From NCBI GenBank assembly GCA_964475595.1, contig CAYYXG010000004.1, forward strand, positions 62,001 through 126,000: DNA of 64,000 bases. Reading direction: 5' to 3'. Below the pieces are notes generated by a model. That model saw only the letters and a list, made by a program, of their open reading frames with translations. It was not told where the DNA came from and ran no database searches. The position numbers and the translations under genes are program-made. Positions 55,429-64,000 of this stretch are shown in pieces (position 1 is the first letter of the stretch; the number at the start of each line of letters is the position of its first letter). Source of the stretch: RGEC01 sp964475595 (GTDB lineage: Bacteria > Bacteroidota > Bacteroidia > NS11-12g > UBA955).

Positions 55429-57519
55429 ATGCCCGTTCGTAATAAAATTTTATTTGTAGTGGGCTTTATGATGTTTTTTGCAGTACCTGCATTATCTCAG
55501 GTTGATTCTGCGGTTGATTTGTCTGAACTGGTGCTGACAGGCACCCGCACGGAAACGCGCAGATCGGAAAGCCCTGTTCAGGTGACCGTTGTAAGCGGTC
55601 AAACTTTGACCCGTCTTCAGGCCAGTAATTTATACGACGGCTTAAAATTTCAGACCGGTCTTAGGGTGGAGACCAATTGTCAGACCTGTAATTATAGCCA
55701 ACTAAGAATTAATGGCTTGCCCGGTGGATATTCACAGATTCTGATCAATGGAAGGCCATTATTTGGCTCGCTTACCGGTATGTATGGACTTGAGCAGTTA
55801 CCGGCTTCTATGATTGAAAAAATTGAAGTAGTAAGAGGCGGTGGATCCTCATTGTATGGCATGAGCGCCATTGCAGGAACTGTCAATGTGTTTACCAAGA
55901 AACCTGTTCAAAATGACTGGGAAGTATCAACGCGGCTGCAGCGAGTGGGTCGACATACACTCGATTTAATAAACACCATCAACCACAGCTGGATTTCAAA
56001 GAATAATAAACTTGGAGGTTTTTTGACATTGGGATCGCGATACCGACAACCATTTGATGCGAATTACGACGGATTTACAGAGTTGCCGAGTCTGGATAAT
56101 TTGAATGCAGGTCTGAACATCAACTACGACCCTAATCCCAGACAAAAACTTACGGTGTCAATTAACCAAATTGTAGAAAATCGTTTTGGGGGTGAATTAG
56201 CTGCAAAGCCCATCAATGAGTTGTTGCAGGCAGAATACCGAAAGCATAGCATTTCCCTGGGCAATGCGGAATACCGCTTTCGTTCAGTCAATGGATTTTC
56301 AGATGCTATTTTCTATGCGGCTTTTCAGCAGACTTCCCGCTCTCATTTTACCGGTGTACTTCCCGATTCTTTATCTGACATTAAAAATTATATGGCTAAT
56401 CCGCCCAATGGTGAGGCCATGATTGGATTTTTGCAGGGCGGGGTTCAATTTAACAGACGTTTTCAGCACCGCGGACTAATGAAGCATACCCTTACTGCAG
56501 GCGTTGAATGGATAGATGAATTTATCAGAGATGAAATTCCGGCTTACCGCTACCTGATAAAACAACACATTGTGAATCCAAGTGCATTTGTGCAGCATGT
56601 CTGGAAGCCGCATCGGTTATTTGGTTTTTTATCTGGCATCAGGGTAGATAAACACAACTGGATCGACAAACCCGTCTGGAGTCCGCGTATGGGTATGTTA
56701 TATTCACCATCAAAAAACGCACAACTTAGATTTGGATATGGCACTGGTTTTAGGGCTCCACAGGCCCATGACAACGACTTGCATATTGCCTTTGCCGGCG
56801 GCGGTGTATCCAGGGTGCAGCTTTCTCCGATCCTCAGGGAAGAGCAATCACGGAGTTTTAACCTATCATGGAACTATGACAGAGCCAAGGAGCATTATAT
56901 AATGGGTTTTACCCTTGATGCATTTTACAATAGACTTCAAAATCCTTTTGTGCTTGAAAATGCCGGTGCAGATGCGTTTGGCGAAATTTTTGAAAAACGC
57001 AATGGTCAAGGCGCGCAGGTTCAGGGTGTTTCAGCGGAATATCGGTTCAATTTCAGAAAAAAAATGCAATGGCAGGCAGGATTGACATTGCAGCAAAGTC
57101 GCTATGATACTGCAGTAACGCTTATTTCAGGCCAAGACCCATTAAGGACATTTTCCCGCACACCCAATGCATTTGGTTATGTATATGGATGGGTAGATGT
57201 AACAAAAAAAATCAATGTTTCACTGGATGCTGTTTATACAGGCTCTATGTATGTGCCCCATTTTGGGGGGGCTGTTAATTTTTTAAGAGATAGTATTGTT
57301 AAAACAGCCCCTTTTTTGGAAATTAATGCGGCCTTAAACTATAAGTTTGTATCAAAAAAAGGACTTGTGTGGACACTGTCTGTGGGTGTCAGAAACATGT
57401 TGAATGCCTATCAGCATGATTTTGATATCGGGAAAAACCGCGACAGCAACTATATCTATGGTCCGGGAGCGCCCAGAACCTATTTTATTGCCTTACGATT
57501 AGGAAAAACCGGTCGCTGA
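55429..57519 (+). CDS. TonB-dependent outer-membrane receptor
   Basis: 696 residues with a signal peptide ending at ALSQ. The plug domain follows directly (LSELVLTGTRTETRRSESPVQVTV, then QLRINGLPGGYSQILINGRP, IEVVRGGGSSLYGMSAIAGTVNVFTK), with no carboxypeptidase-like start domain. The remaining ~520 residues form a 22-strand barrel with a Phe/Arg/Leu-rich ending (TYFIALRLGKTGR). An unusual pair of cysteines (NCQTCNYS near residue 85) is in the plug. The ligand cannot be fixed; a metal or tetrapyrrole are options. A small membrane gene follows after 15 bp. Confidence 0.9.
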   Translation: MPVRNKILFVVGFMMFFAVPALSQVDSAVDLSELVLTGTRTETRRSESPVQVTVVSGQTLTRLQASNLYDGLKFQTGLRVETNCQTCNYSQLRINGLPGGYSQILINGRPLFGSLTGMYGLEQLPASMIEKIEVVRGGGSSLYGMSAIAGTVNVFTKKPVQNDWEVSTRLQRVGRHTLDLINTINHSWISKNNKLGGFLTLGSRYRQPFDANYDGFTELPSLDNLNAGLNINYDPNPRQKLTVSINQIVENRFGGELAAKPINELLQAEYRKHSISLGNAEYRFRSVNGFSDAIFYAAFQQTSRSHFTGVLPDSLSDIKNYMANPPNGEAMIGFLQGGVQFNRRFQHRGLMKHTLTAGVEWIDEFIRDEIPAYRYLIKQHIVNPSAFVQHVWKPHRLFGFLSGIRVDKHNWIDKPVWSPRMGMLYSPSKNAQLRFGYGTGFRAPQAHDNDLHIAFAGGGVSRVQLSPILREEQSRSFNLSWNYDRAKEHYIMGFTLDAFYNRLQNPFVLENAGADAFGEIFEKRNGQGAQVQGVSAEYRFNFRKKMQWQAGLTLQQSRYDTAVTLISGQDPLRTFSRTPNAFGYVYGWVDVTKKINVSLDAVYTGSMYVPHFGGAVNFLRDSIVKTAPFLEINAALNYKFVSKKGLVWTLSVGVRNMLNAYQHDFDIGKNRDSNYIYGPGAPRTYFIALRLGKTGR

Positions 57520-57534
57520 TATTATTTTGGTATC

Positions 57535-58329
57535 ATGAATGCTTTTTTCCAGGGTTTCACTGCTTTTTTCAGGGGAATGGGTTTCTCTGTCTCCCGACTG
57601 GGTGTTTGGTATTTTGTTCCTATTGTTTTGTGGCTGATATTAATTCTGGGCTTTTCTTTTCAGCTCAGTCAAGGGTTAATTCCCTATGTATATGAATGGA
57701 TTGAGATACAAACAGGACTGGATTTAAATGGTGCTAGCGGCAATAATGAATGGAAAGAATTATTAAAGACCGGCTTGCAATGGGGAGTGATTATTGTGGT
57801 AAAGGTGATGGTTTGGTATGTAATGGGGCGATATATGAAATACATAGTTTTAATTTTGTTATCACCTTTGTTTGCCTACATATCCGAAAAAACCGAAGCA
57901 TTGATTTCAGGGGTTTCCTATCCATTTAATGCTAATCAGTTTTTAAAAGATGTATTGAGAGGAATAGGTATCGCCCTGCGCAATATGCTGTTGGAGACGC
58001 TCCTTATTGTAGCTGGTGGTATTGTTGGTTTTTTCATGCCCCTTTTGTCTCCCTTTATTCTGGTGTTTCTATTTCTGGTTAACAGCTATTTTATGGCATT
58101 TAATTTTTTTGATTATGTGGTGGAACGAAAGAAAATGGGCGTTTCTCAAAGTGTTCGATACATGCGTTCCAACATGCCAACACTACTCGGTTTTGGTGTT
58201 GCCTACAATATTATTGCATGGTTTCCATTATTAGATTGGGTTCTGGCACCTTTGAGTGCGGCTTCGGGTGCGGTTTTAGCTGATGCTGATCTTCCGTCGG
58301 GTAAAAGTTCTGCCACATTTATCGGATAG
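57535..58329 (+). CDS. EI24/CysZ-like membrane protein
   Basis: 264 residues with four to six strongly hydrophobic segments: YFVPIVLWLILILGFSF, WGVIIVVKVMVWYVMGRY, YIVLILLSPLFAYI, LLIVAGGIVGFFMPLL and SPFILVFLFLVNSYFMAF. The pattern, the length and the RYMRSNMPTLLGFG motif fit the EI24 family, which includes the sulfate permease CysZ. Substrate unknown. The gene is 15 bp downstream of the TonB receptor, so they may be co-transcribed. Confidence 0.75.
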   Translation: MNAFFQGFTAFFRGMGFSVSRLGVWYFVPIVLWLILILGFSFQLSQGLIPYVYEWIEIQTGLDLNGASGNNEWKELLKTGLQWGVIIVVKVMVWYVMGRYMKYIVLILLSPLFAYISEKTEALISGVSYPFNANQFLKDVLRGIGIALRNMLLETLLIVAGGIVGFFMPLLSPFILVFLFLVNSYFMAFNFFDYVVERKKMGVSQSVRYMRSNMPTLLGFGVAYNIIAWFPLLDWVLAPLSAASGAVLADADLPSGKSSATFIG

Positions 58330-58374
58330 TCAGTAATCATCGTCTAATCGGGAGGTATTGTGGCCCAATCTTTG

Positions 58375-58382
58375 TATTTTTG
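58375..58382 (+). promoter_or_regulatory. -7 promoter box of the PPIase-MoxR operon
   Basis: TATTTTTG (exact TAnnTTTG), 27 nt before ATG 58410. A TTG inside the box (58380) is in frame and should not be used as the start. Confidence 0.6.
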
Positions 58383-58409
58383 CACTTCGTGGTAAAAATT
58401 ACACATACA

Positions 58410-60515
58410 ATGAAACACTTTTTCACACTGATTTCGATTTTAATGCTTGTCTTGCAGGTGGCCGCCCAGCCTGCTAGTGATGTTCTGTTCAACTATGCCG
58501 GCGATAAAAAGGTTACCGTAGATGAATTTGAACGTTATTTTAAGAAAAATCTAAACATCGTGAACCAGGAAATGACCCTGGAAAAAATCCGTGAGGATCT
58601 GGATCTTTACATCAGATTCAAACTTAAAATTCAGGACGCACATGATGCCGGAATGGACACCGCTAAAAGTTATTTGCAAGAGGTAGAAATGTTCCGTGAG
58701 CAGCTGGCACGCAGCTATCTGTATGATCGTGAAGTAACTGATGAATTAATTCGCGAGGCTTACAACCGTTTGTCTGAAGAAGTTGAGGTATCACACATCC
58801 TCATTGCTGTGAATAGCAAAGCCAAACCGGCAGATACGCTATTGGCCTGGCAAAAAATCAAAGGCATCTATGACCGCATCATGGCAAACCCAGCCACGTT
58901 TGCAGCAGAAGCTAAAAACTCAGATGACCCCGGAACCAAAGACAATGGCGGAAATCTGGGTTATATGACAGCGCTTCAGGTGGTGTATTCTTTCGAAAAC
59001 ATGGCCTACAATACTCCTGTGGGCGGCATTTCACGAGTTTTTAGAACGGATTTTGGATATCATATTCTCAAAGTAACGAACAGACGGCCTAATCGGGGAG
59101 ATATCAAGCTTAGGCATATATTGCTGCGTGTTGGTATGACTCCCGAAGGAACGGAGGAAAATCAGAAAAGAAAAATAGATGACATATACCGTAAAATCAA
59201 GTCTGGAGAATCTACCGTAGCTGATATGGCCCGCAATTTTAGTGAGGATTTTAATAGCCGCAGTAATGGTGCCGGAGGTGAAATGGACTACATTAACGTT
59301 GCGATGTTTATCGGAGATGCTGATAGGCAGTCTTTGGTTGACCGAGGTTTTAACCTGAAGAATCCCGGAGATTATTCAGAACCCTTCCGCACTTCTCTAG
59401 GTTGGCATATTATTCAGAAAATGGATGTGAGGCCGATAGGATCATTTGAAATGATGAAATCGACCCTGAAAAATCAGGTTCAAAATAACCAAAGAGCCCA
59501 GAAGAGTGTGGATGCTTTGGTTGAAAAGGTAAAGAAAGAAAATGGGTATAAAGAATATCCTGAAAACATGAATGCTTTGATTGCAGTGTTGGATTCAAAC
59601 TTTGCCAAGGGCGTTTTTAAGGCCGCAACTTTACCCGAGTTTGCCGCCAGCAACCAGGGTAAAAAAGGCAGGGTATATGTGAAGCCCAGCGCTGCTAAAA
59701 CACCGCTTAAGTCACTGCCACTCTTTAATCTGGGTGGCGAAAAATACGACGTAGGACAATTTGCCACTCACCTGGAGGCCAGTATGCAAAGCATGAATGG
59801 TGACTACATGGATTTTGTCAATGCCGTTTTTAAGGATTGGGTGAAGAGTAAATGTGTTATTTATCAGGATCAGCATCTGGAAGAAAAATCACCTGAGTTT
59901 AAACACCTGTATCAGGAGTTTAAAGAAGGCATACTGATGTTTGCCCGCATGCAGCAGAAAGTTTGGGACAAAGCCAATGAAGATACCGCAGGCCTAAAAG
60001 CGTTTCATGAGAGTAACAAAACCAAATACATGTGGAATGATCGATTTGACTGTGAAGTGTATTTGTGTGCCAATAAAAAAATGGCAGGTTCAGTGGCGAA
60101 AATGGTGAAAAAGGGAATACAGCCGGATAGCATCCGCAGAAAGCATACCCGTTCTAATACGGTGAGCATGGATTACCGAATGGGGAAATACGAGAGCACA
60201 GATACATTCCTTTTCCCTGACGGCCGCATACTTTCTACCCTCTTTGGTAATGCAGAATACCGCGAAAAACCCGGTAAAATTTATAATCTCAATCAGATTG
60301 GTGCCAATTGGGTAATCGTAAAAGTGAATGCGTTTATTCCTTCAGGGCCAAAAAAGCTGGAAGAATGTCGTGGTCTGGCTGCCAATGACTATCAGACATT
60401 CCTGGAAGAACAGTGGCTGAAAGATTTGTTGAATGCCTATCCCTACAGCGTAAATCAGTCTGTGTTTGACGTTTTCAGCAAGCGTATGCTGGAAGAGAAA
60501 AATGCAGGAAAATAA
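58410..60515 (+). CDS. Periplasmic parvulin-type prolyl isomerase (two PpiC domains)
   Basis: 701 residues from ATG 58410 (MKHFFTLISILMLVLQVAAQ signal peptide). Two PpiC-type domains follow an N-terminal helical region: the first with VSHILIAV ... DDPGTKDNGGNLGYMTA, the second with LRHILLRV ... MDYINVAMFIG and ending SLGWHIIQKMD. The C-terminal ~370 residues are helical and charged. It helps outer-membrane and secreted proteins fold in the periplasm. The next gene is a SurA-like PPIase 5 bp downstream, then moxR, in the standard Bacteroidota order. Confidence 0.88.
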   Translation: MKHFFTLISILMLVLQVAAQPASDVLFNYAGDKKVTVDEFERYFKKNLNIVNQEMTLEKIREDLDLYIRFKLKIQDAHDAGMDTAKSYLQEVEMFREQLARSYLYDREVTDELIREAYNRLSEEVEVSHILIAVNSKAKPADTLLAWQKIKGIYDRIMANPATFAAEAKNSDDPGTKDNGGNLGYMTALQVVYSFENMAYNTPVGGISRVFRTDFGYHILKVTNRRPNRGDIKLRHILLRVGMTPEGTEENQKRKIDDIYRKIKSGESTVADMARNFSEDFNSRSNGAGGEMDYINVAMFIGDADRQSLVDRGFNLKNPGDYSEPFRTSLGWHIIQKMDVRPIGSFEMMKSTLKNQVQNNQRAQKSVDALVEKVKKENGYKEYPENMNALIAVLDSNFAKGVFKAATLPEFAASNQGKKGRVYVKPSAAKTPLKSLPLFNLGGEKYDVGQFATHLEASMQSMNGDYMDFVNAVFKDWVKSKCVIYQDQHLEEKSPEFKHLYQEFKEGILMFARMQQKVWDKANEDTAGLKAFHESNKTKYMWNDRFDCEVYLCANKKMAGSVAKMVKKGIQPDSIRRKHTRSNTVSMDYRMGKYESTDTFLFPDGRILSTLFGNAEYREKPGKIYNLNQIGANWVIVKVNAFIPSGPKKLEECRGLAANDYQTFLEEQWLKDLLNAYPYSVNQSVFDVFSKRMLEEKNAGK

Positions 60516-60520
60516 GACTC

Positions 60521-61888
60521 ATGCAAAACTGCAACGGGCATAATTCACTTCGCTTTCTGCTGATGCTGGTTTTACTGGCGGCCGCAGGACTGAAATCCCA
60601 GCCCTTGCATGTGGATGGTATCATGGCCATTGTGGGTGACAAGGTGGTGCTTCGCAGCGATTATGAAACGGAGATGGGTCAACTGGCTCGGTCCGGAAAT
60701 TTTAAGGATAGCCAACAATTTTCCTGTCTTGTACTCCGCAAACTGATACTCCGTAAACTGATGCTGAATCAGGCAGAGATAGACTCATTGCCTCTGTCTG
60801 AGGAGCGGATTGATGCAGAAATTGATAACCGTTTGCGCTACTTTCAGCGACAGGCGGGTAGTCAGGCAGATTTGGAGCGGTATCTGGGAAAAACTTTGTC
60901 TGAGTACAGGGAAGACATCCGTCCCAAAATGAAAGAGCAGTTGCTGGCGCAGGAAATGGAGGGCAAAATCACCTCCCCCGTAAAAATAAGCCCGCAGGAG
61001 GTGAAGCAGTTTTATGATAATATTCAGAAGGATAGTCTTCCTGTTATTCCTGCAGAGGTGGAAGTAGCCCAATTGTTGATAGAACCCCCTGTTTCTCCTG
61101 AATCGAAGGAGTTTGCCCGTGAACAACTACTGATGCTTCGCCAACGTCTGCTGGCCGGTGAGAGTTTTGAAAAACTGGCCAAAACCTACAGTCAGGATCC
61201 CGGCTCTAAAGACAATAATGGATTATTGCCTGAATTCGGTCGGGGTGAAATGGTACCTGAATTTGAACGGATGGCCTTTAAACTTAAACCCGATTCCATC
61301 AGCCCTGTGTTTGAAAGCCCTTTTGGCTTTCATCTTATGAAAGTGACCAAACGCCTGGGAGAGCGTGTGCTTGCTTCACACATTCTCATTCGTGCAGAAT
61401 ATACCACCGCCGATTTTACAGCTACCCAGAAACGCATTGATTCGGCCTACGATTTATTATACGAGAAGAAAACAGACTGGTGCACCGCCGTAAAACGTTA
61501 TGCCTCGGCTGATATAGGGAATAAGGGATATTGCGGTTTTTTTACCGATGAAACCACCGGTAGTCAAAAGATGATTTTTGATGAATTGCCGCCGGAAATC
61601 AAAATGATTGTTGATAAGCTGAAACCGGGCGAATTTTCAGAGCCCGCACGCACATTCACCCCCGATGGGAGAGCCATTTATCGCATGGTTTATCTGAAAT
61701 CATTTACACCACCCCATCAGGCCAATTTATCTCAGGATTATGGTCGTATACAACTGGAAGCAGAGGCCCGCAAAAAACAAAAAGCCATTGATACCTGGGT
61801 GAATAAAACCAAAAAAGACACCTATATTAGGGTGCAAAGCAGCTTGATTCAATGTCCGGATTTGAAAGAATTGGAGGCACCAAATTGA
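60521..61888 (+). CDS. surA: SurA-like periplasmic chaperone/prolyl isomerase
   Basis: 455 residues with an N-terminal signal peptide (RFLLMLVLLAAAGLKSQ). The SurA N-terminal chaperone region starts at HVDGIMAIVGDKVVLRSDYE and LQLSKLRLRKLMLNQAEID-like helices. Two parvulin domains follow: VEVAQLLIEPPVSPE ... SQDPGSKDNNGLLPEFGRGEMV and LASHILIRAEYTTAD ... . In Gram-negatives SurA escorts outer-membrane barrels to the BAM complex. Stop and the next start share the bases TGATG (stop TGA 61886-61888). Confidence 0.85.
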   Translation: MQNCNGHNSLRFLLMLVLLAAAGLKSQPLHVDGIMAIVGDKVVLRSDYETEMGQLARSGNFKDSQQFSCLVLRKLILRKLMLNQAEIDSLPLSEERIDAEIDNRLRYFQRQAGSQADLERYLGKTLSEYREDIRPKMKEQLLAQEMEGKITSPVKISPQEVKQFYDNIQKDSLPVIPAEVEVAQLLIEPPVSPESKEFAREQLLMLRQRLLAGESFEKLAKTYSQDPGSKDNNGLLPEFGRGEMVPEFERMAFKLKPDSISPVFESPFGFHLMKVTKRLGERVLASHILIRAEYTTADFTATQKRIDSAYDLLYEKKTDWCTAVKRYASADIGNKGYCGFFTDETTGSQKMIFDELPPEIKMIVDKLKPGEFSEPARTFTPDGRAIYRMVYLKSFTPPHQANLSQDYGRIQLEAEARKKQKAIDTWVNKTKKDTYIRVQSSLIQCPDLKELEAPN

Positions 61889-62841
61889 TGAACGAAAAAG
61901 AAATGGCAGAAACGTTTTCCGCGTCAGTCGCGGAAATCAAGAAAGAGATTTCGAAAGTAATTGTGGGGCAGGAACATGCCGTAGATGCGGTGCTAACTGC
62001 CATTTTCTGCAATGGCCACGCGCTGCTGGTGGGTGTTCCGGGGCTTGCCAAAACCCTTTTGGTAAAAACCGTGGCCCAAAGCTTGGATTTAGAATTTAAC
62101 CGCATACAGTTCACACCCGATTTGATGCCCGGTGACATTACCGGAAATGAAATTCTGGACGAAGACCGCAAGTTTCACTTCGTGAAAGGCCCACTGTTTG
62201 CCAATATAGTGCTGGCTGATGAGATTAACCGTACCCCGCCCAAAACCCAGGCAGCGTTGCTGGAAGCCATGCAGGAAAGGAATGTTACCGTTGCAGGACA
62301 ACATCATGCATTGCCTAAACCCTTTTTTGTGCTGGCTACCCAAAACCCCATAGAACAGGAAGGAACCTATCCTTTGCCAGAGGCCCAGCTAGACCGTTTT
62401 ATGTTCAATATCTCACTGGATTATCCCGGATATGATGAAGAACTCCTTATCCTGAAAGGAACTACCGGTGCGGGAGAAGCCAATGCCAACAAGGTTTTGG
62501 GTGCTGCCCGTATTTTGGAATACCAGCAACTGGTGAGGCAGGTTCCGGTAACTGATGCGGTTTTTGAATACGCAGTTTCACTGGTGCGTAAGACTCGTCC
62601 CGGAACAGCACATGCCGATGCCGTTGTGAACGATTACGTGAGTTATGGTGCAGGCCCGCGAGCCGGGCAATTCCTGATTTTGGGCGCCAAGTGCCATGCC
62701 CTGATGAATGGTAAGTTCTCACCCGACAGGGAAGATGTGCAGGCCGTTGCCGAAAATGTGCTGAGGCACCGCCTGGTGCGCAACTATAAAGCAGAAGCCG
62801 AAGGCATCAGCAATGATGATGTGGTGAAGCGCCTTTTGTAA
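61888..62841 (+). CDS. MoxR-family AAA+ ATPase
   Basis: 317 residues from ATG 61888, whose first base is the last base of the previous stop. Walker A GVPGLAKTLLVK (K55-T56), Walker B IVLADEINRTPPKTQAALLEAMQE, sensor-1 LATQNPIEQEGTYPLPEAQLDRF. MoxR proteins act with VWA-domain partners as chaperones in envelope assembly and stress. The VWA and DUF58 partners usually found downstream are not here: a KilA-N gene follows instead. A longer frame start at 61852 would overlap surA and is rejected. Confidence 0.92.
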   Translation: MNEKEMAETFSASVAEIKKEISKVIVGQEHAVDAVLTAIFCNGHALLVGVPGLAKTLLVKTVAQSLDLEFNRIQFTPDLMPGDITGNEILDEDRKFHFVKGPLFANIVLADEINRTPPKTQAALLEAMQERNVTVAGQHHALPKPFFVLATQNPIEQEGTYPLPEAQLDRFMFNISLDYPGYDEELLILKGTTGAGEANANKVLGAARILEYQQLVRQVPVTDAVFEYAVSLVRKTRPGTAHADAVVNDYVSYGAGPRAGQFLILGAKCHALMNGKFSPDREDVQAVAENVLRHRLVRNYKAEAEGISNDDVVKRLL

Positions 62842-63012
62842 GGTATAGATTACCTGTTTGGTAGGGTTGCTGCCTACTTGAATTGTCTATTGTTGATTGA
62901 ATTTGGCTTTCAAGATTATTTACTATATGCTAGTATAAATAGATTAATATGGTAGATATAAAAATAAAACACTCGATGTTTATTTTTTATTTGTAAATTA
63001 GCTGTCGGCAGT

Positions 63013-63831
63013 ATGGCAAAAAACAAATCATTCGCGGTTCAAGGATTAAACATATCTATTTTTAAAGAAGGAGATTTTGACTTTATCTCGCTTACGGACA
63101 TGTTAAAAGCCAAAGATGGTGATTTTTTCATTTCTGATTGGCTAAGGAATAGAAATACTGTTGAGTTTTTAGGCATTTGGGAAACTGTTTACAATCCGAA
63201 TTTTAATTATGGCGAATTTGCCATAATTAAAAGCCAGGCAGGTTTAAACAACTATAAAATCAGCGTTAAGGAATGGGTGGAAAAGACAGGCGCTATTGGG
63301 CTTAAAGCAACAGCAGGAAGATATGGAGGAACTTTTGCCCATAGTGATATCGCATTTGAATTTGGAATGTGGATCAGTGCGGAATTTAAAATTTATCTAA
63401 TCAAAGAGTTTCAGCGATTAAAGGCAGATGAAAACAATCGACTGAAATTGGAGTGGAATCTTCAGCGCACACTTGCTAAAGTTAATTATCATATACATAC
63501 GGATGCAATAAAGGAAAGTTTATTACCGGTTACTTTGACAAAAGCCCAGATTAATTATGTCTATGCCAATGAGGCCGACATGCTTAATGTCGCTTTATTT
63601 GGCATTACATCAAGGGAGTGGAGAGATTGCAATGCCGATAAAGCCGGGAATATCAGAGATTGGGCAACGGTAGAACAATTGGTTGTTCTTTCAAACCTTG
63701 AAAGTATCAATGCTGTTCTTATTCAACAAGGTTTGCAACAGCATGAAAGGCTGCAGCAACTGAATCTGGTAGCTATAACACAAATGAAATCATTATTGAA
63801 TAATAAACAACTGGGGAAGTTAAAAAAATAG
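63013..63831 (+). CDS. KilA-N domain protein
   Basis: 272 residues. The first ~125 residues show the KilA-N DNA-binding fold (ISIFKEGDFDFISLTDMLKAK, FFISDWLRNRNTVEFLGIWE, GLKATAGRYGGTFAHSDIAFE, FGMWISAEFKIYLIKEFQRL). The C-terminal part is helical and lacks a familiar domain. KilA-N proteins are frequent on phages and genomic islands and probably bind DNA. The AT-rich 171-bp gap upstream and the change in neighbours (after the PPIase-MoxR operon) suggest a gained gene. No partner is visible. Confidence 0.82.
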   Translation: MAKNKSFAVQGLNISIFKEGDFDFISLTDMLKAKDGDFFISDWLRNRNTVEFLGIWETVYNPNFNYGEFAIIKSQAGLNNYKISVKEWVEKTGAIGLKATAGRYGGTFAHSDIAFEFGMWISAEFKIYLIKEFQRLKADENNRLKLEWNLQRTLAKVNYHIHTDAIKESLLPVTLTKAQINYVYANEADMLNVALFGITSREWRDCNADKAGNIRDWATVEQLVVLSNLESINAVLIQQGLQQHERLQQLNLVAITQMKSLLNNKQLGKLKK

Positions 63832-63913
63832 CTGATTCTATACACGAGTAACATTTAAAGTATAATTATTAATCGTGGGGTAAATGCGTTTGGATTATGG
63901 CATTTTTATTGGG

Positions 63914-64000
63914 TCAAATCCGCCCGCAAATAGGACATTCCTCAACCTTGTGCCCCCTGGCCGGGCAATATTTCCTGCCAAAGAAAATAATCTGTAGGTG
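63914..64000 (-). CDS. C-terminal end of a probable endonuclease III (partial)
   Basis: The reverse strand from the right edge reads HLQIIFFGRKYCPARGHKVE then ECPICGRI and a TGA stop (28 residues). H-x-x-I-x-F-G-R-x-x-C-x-A-R matches the helix before the [4Fe-4S] loop of Nth/MutY enzymes. The spacing of the visible cysteines (C-x9-C-x2-C, only three) differs from the classic C-x6-C-x2-C-x5-C, so the cluster may be altered. Only this end is in the window. Confidence 0.5.
   Translation of the reverse strand, partial: HLQIIFFGRKYCPARGHKVEECPICGRI

Noticed and set aside
63832..63913. tRNA or attachment site near the right edge
   Set aside because: I looked for a cloverleaf or direct repeats and found none I could support.

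Overview
The window looks like a chromosomal segment of a free-living, T9SS-bearing Bacteroidota (Flavobacteriia/Chitinophagia/Saprospiria type; I cannot resolve it further). Three things point there. At least three proteins end in type IX secretion C-terminal sorting domains. Families typical of the phylum are present (DUF6029 barrel, SurA-like PPIase pair followed by MoxR, T9SS Ig-repeat adhesin). At least sixteen start codons are preceded by the Bacteroidota -7 promoter box TAnnTTTG. I see no rRNA, tRNA, CRISPR array or insertion sequence.

Layout. 1-3.1 kb: two translationally coupled exported proteins (TPR protein running off the left edge; coiled-coil protein). 3.2-4.1 kb: a Fic-type toxin-antitoxin locus whose antitoxin is intact but whose Fic toxin carries a one-base frameshift. 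4.2-5.5 kb: citrate synthase. 5.7-9.1 kb: a three-gene operon with 4-bp overlaps for nucleotide-sugar synthesis (WbpE/PorR-like aminotransferase, UDP-glucose dehydrogenase, UDP-glucuronate decarboxylase). 9.1-9.7 kb: a second toxin-antitoxin pair (MazF/PemK-like) with a tandem palindromic operator. 10-21.5 kb: PspC protein, dispersed repeats, DUF6029 barrel, MiaB, two secreted repeat proteins, a glycosyltransferase plus ABC exporter pair, and ComF. 21.6-36.7 kb: a Calx-beta T9SS cargo, M16 peptidase, AlbA_2 regulator, two lipid-linked-sugar glycosyltransferase-type genes, a thioredoxin-like lipoprotein, phosphosulfolactate synthase with a TPR protein, an M1 peptidase, a lipoprotein and a LysE-type exporter. 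36.7-37.1 kb: 70-bp tandem repeats. 37.1-40.1 kb: methylmalonyl-CoA epimerase, then iscS-iscU-iscA and a coiled-coil protein. 40.3-51.7 kb: one giant gene for a 3,788-residue surface protein made of 38 Ig-like, four-cysteine repeats in a nested arrangement. 51.7-64 kb: leuS, obg, TonB receptor, EI24 membrane protein, two periplasmic PPIases, MoxR ATPase, a KilA-N protein and the end of a probable endonuclease III.

How they fit together. Much of the window concerns the cell envelope: T9SS cargo (14.9-17.9, 21.6-24.8, 40.3-51.7 kb), outer-membrane barrels, periplasmic folding catalysts (58.4-61.9 kb) and sugar-nucleotide and glycosyl-transfer genes that could supply LPS or the anchor to which T9SS cargo is attached. 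That last link is inference. Housekeeping genes (gltA, miaB, leuS, obg, isc genes) are scattered among them, so this is ordinary chromosome with a few accessory insertions (two TA loci, KilA-N, repeat clusters).

The most distinctive items are the hierarchical repeat structure of the giant protein, the broken Fic/intact antitoxin pair, and the frequent placement of the -7 promoter box only 4-8 nt before the start codon, which implies leaderless or nearly leaderless mRNAs.
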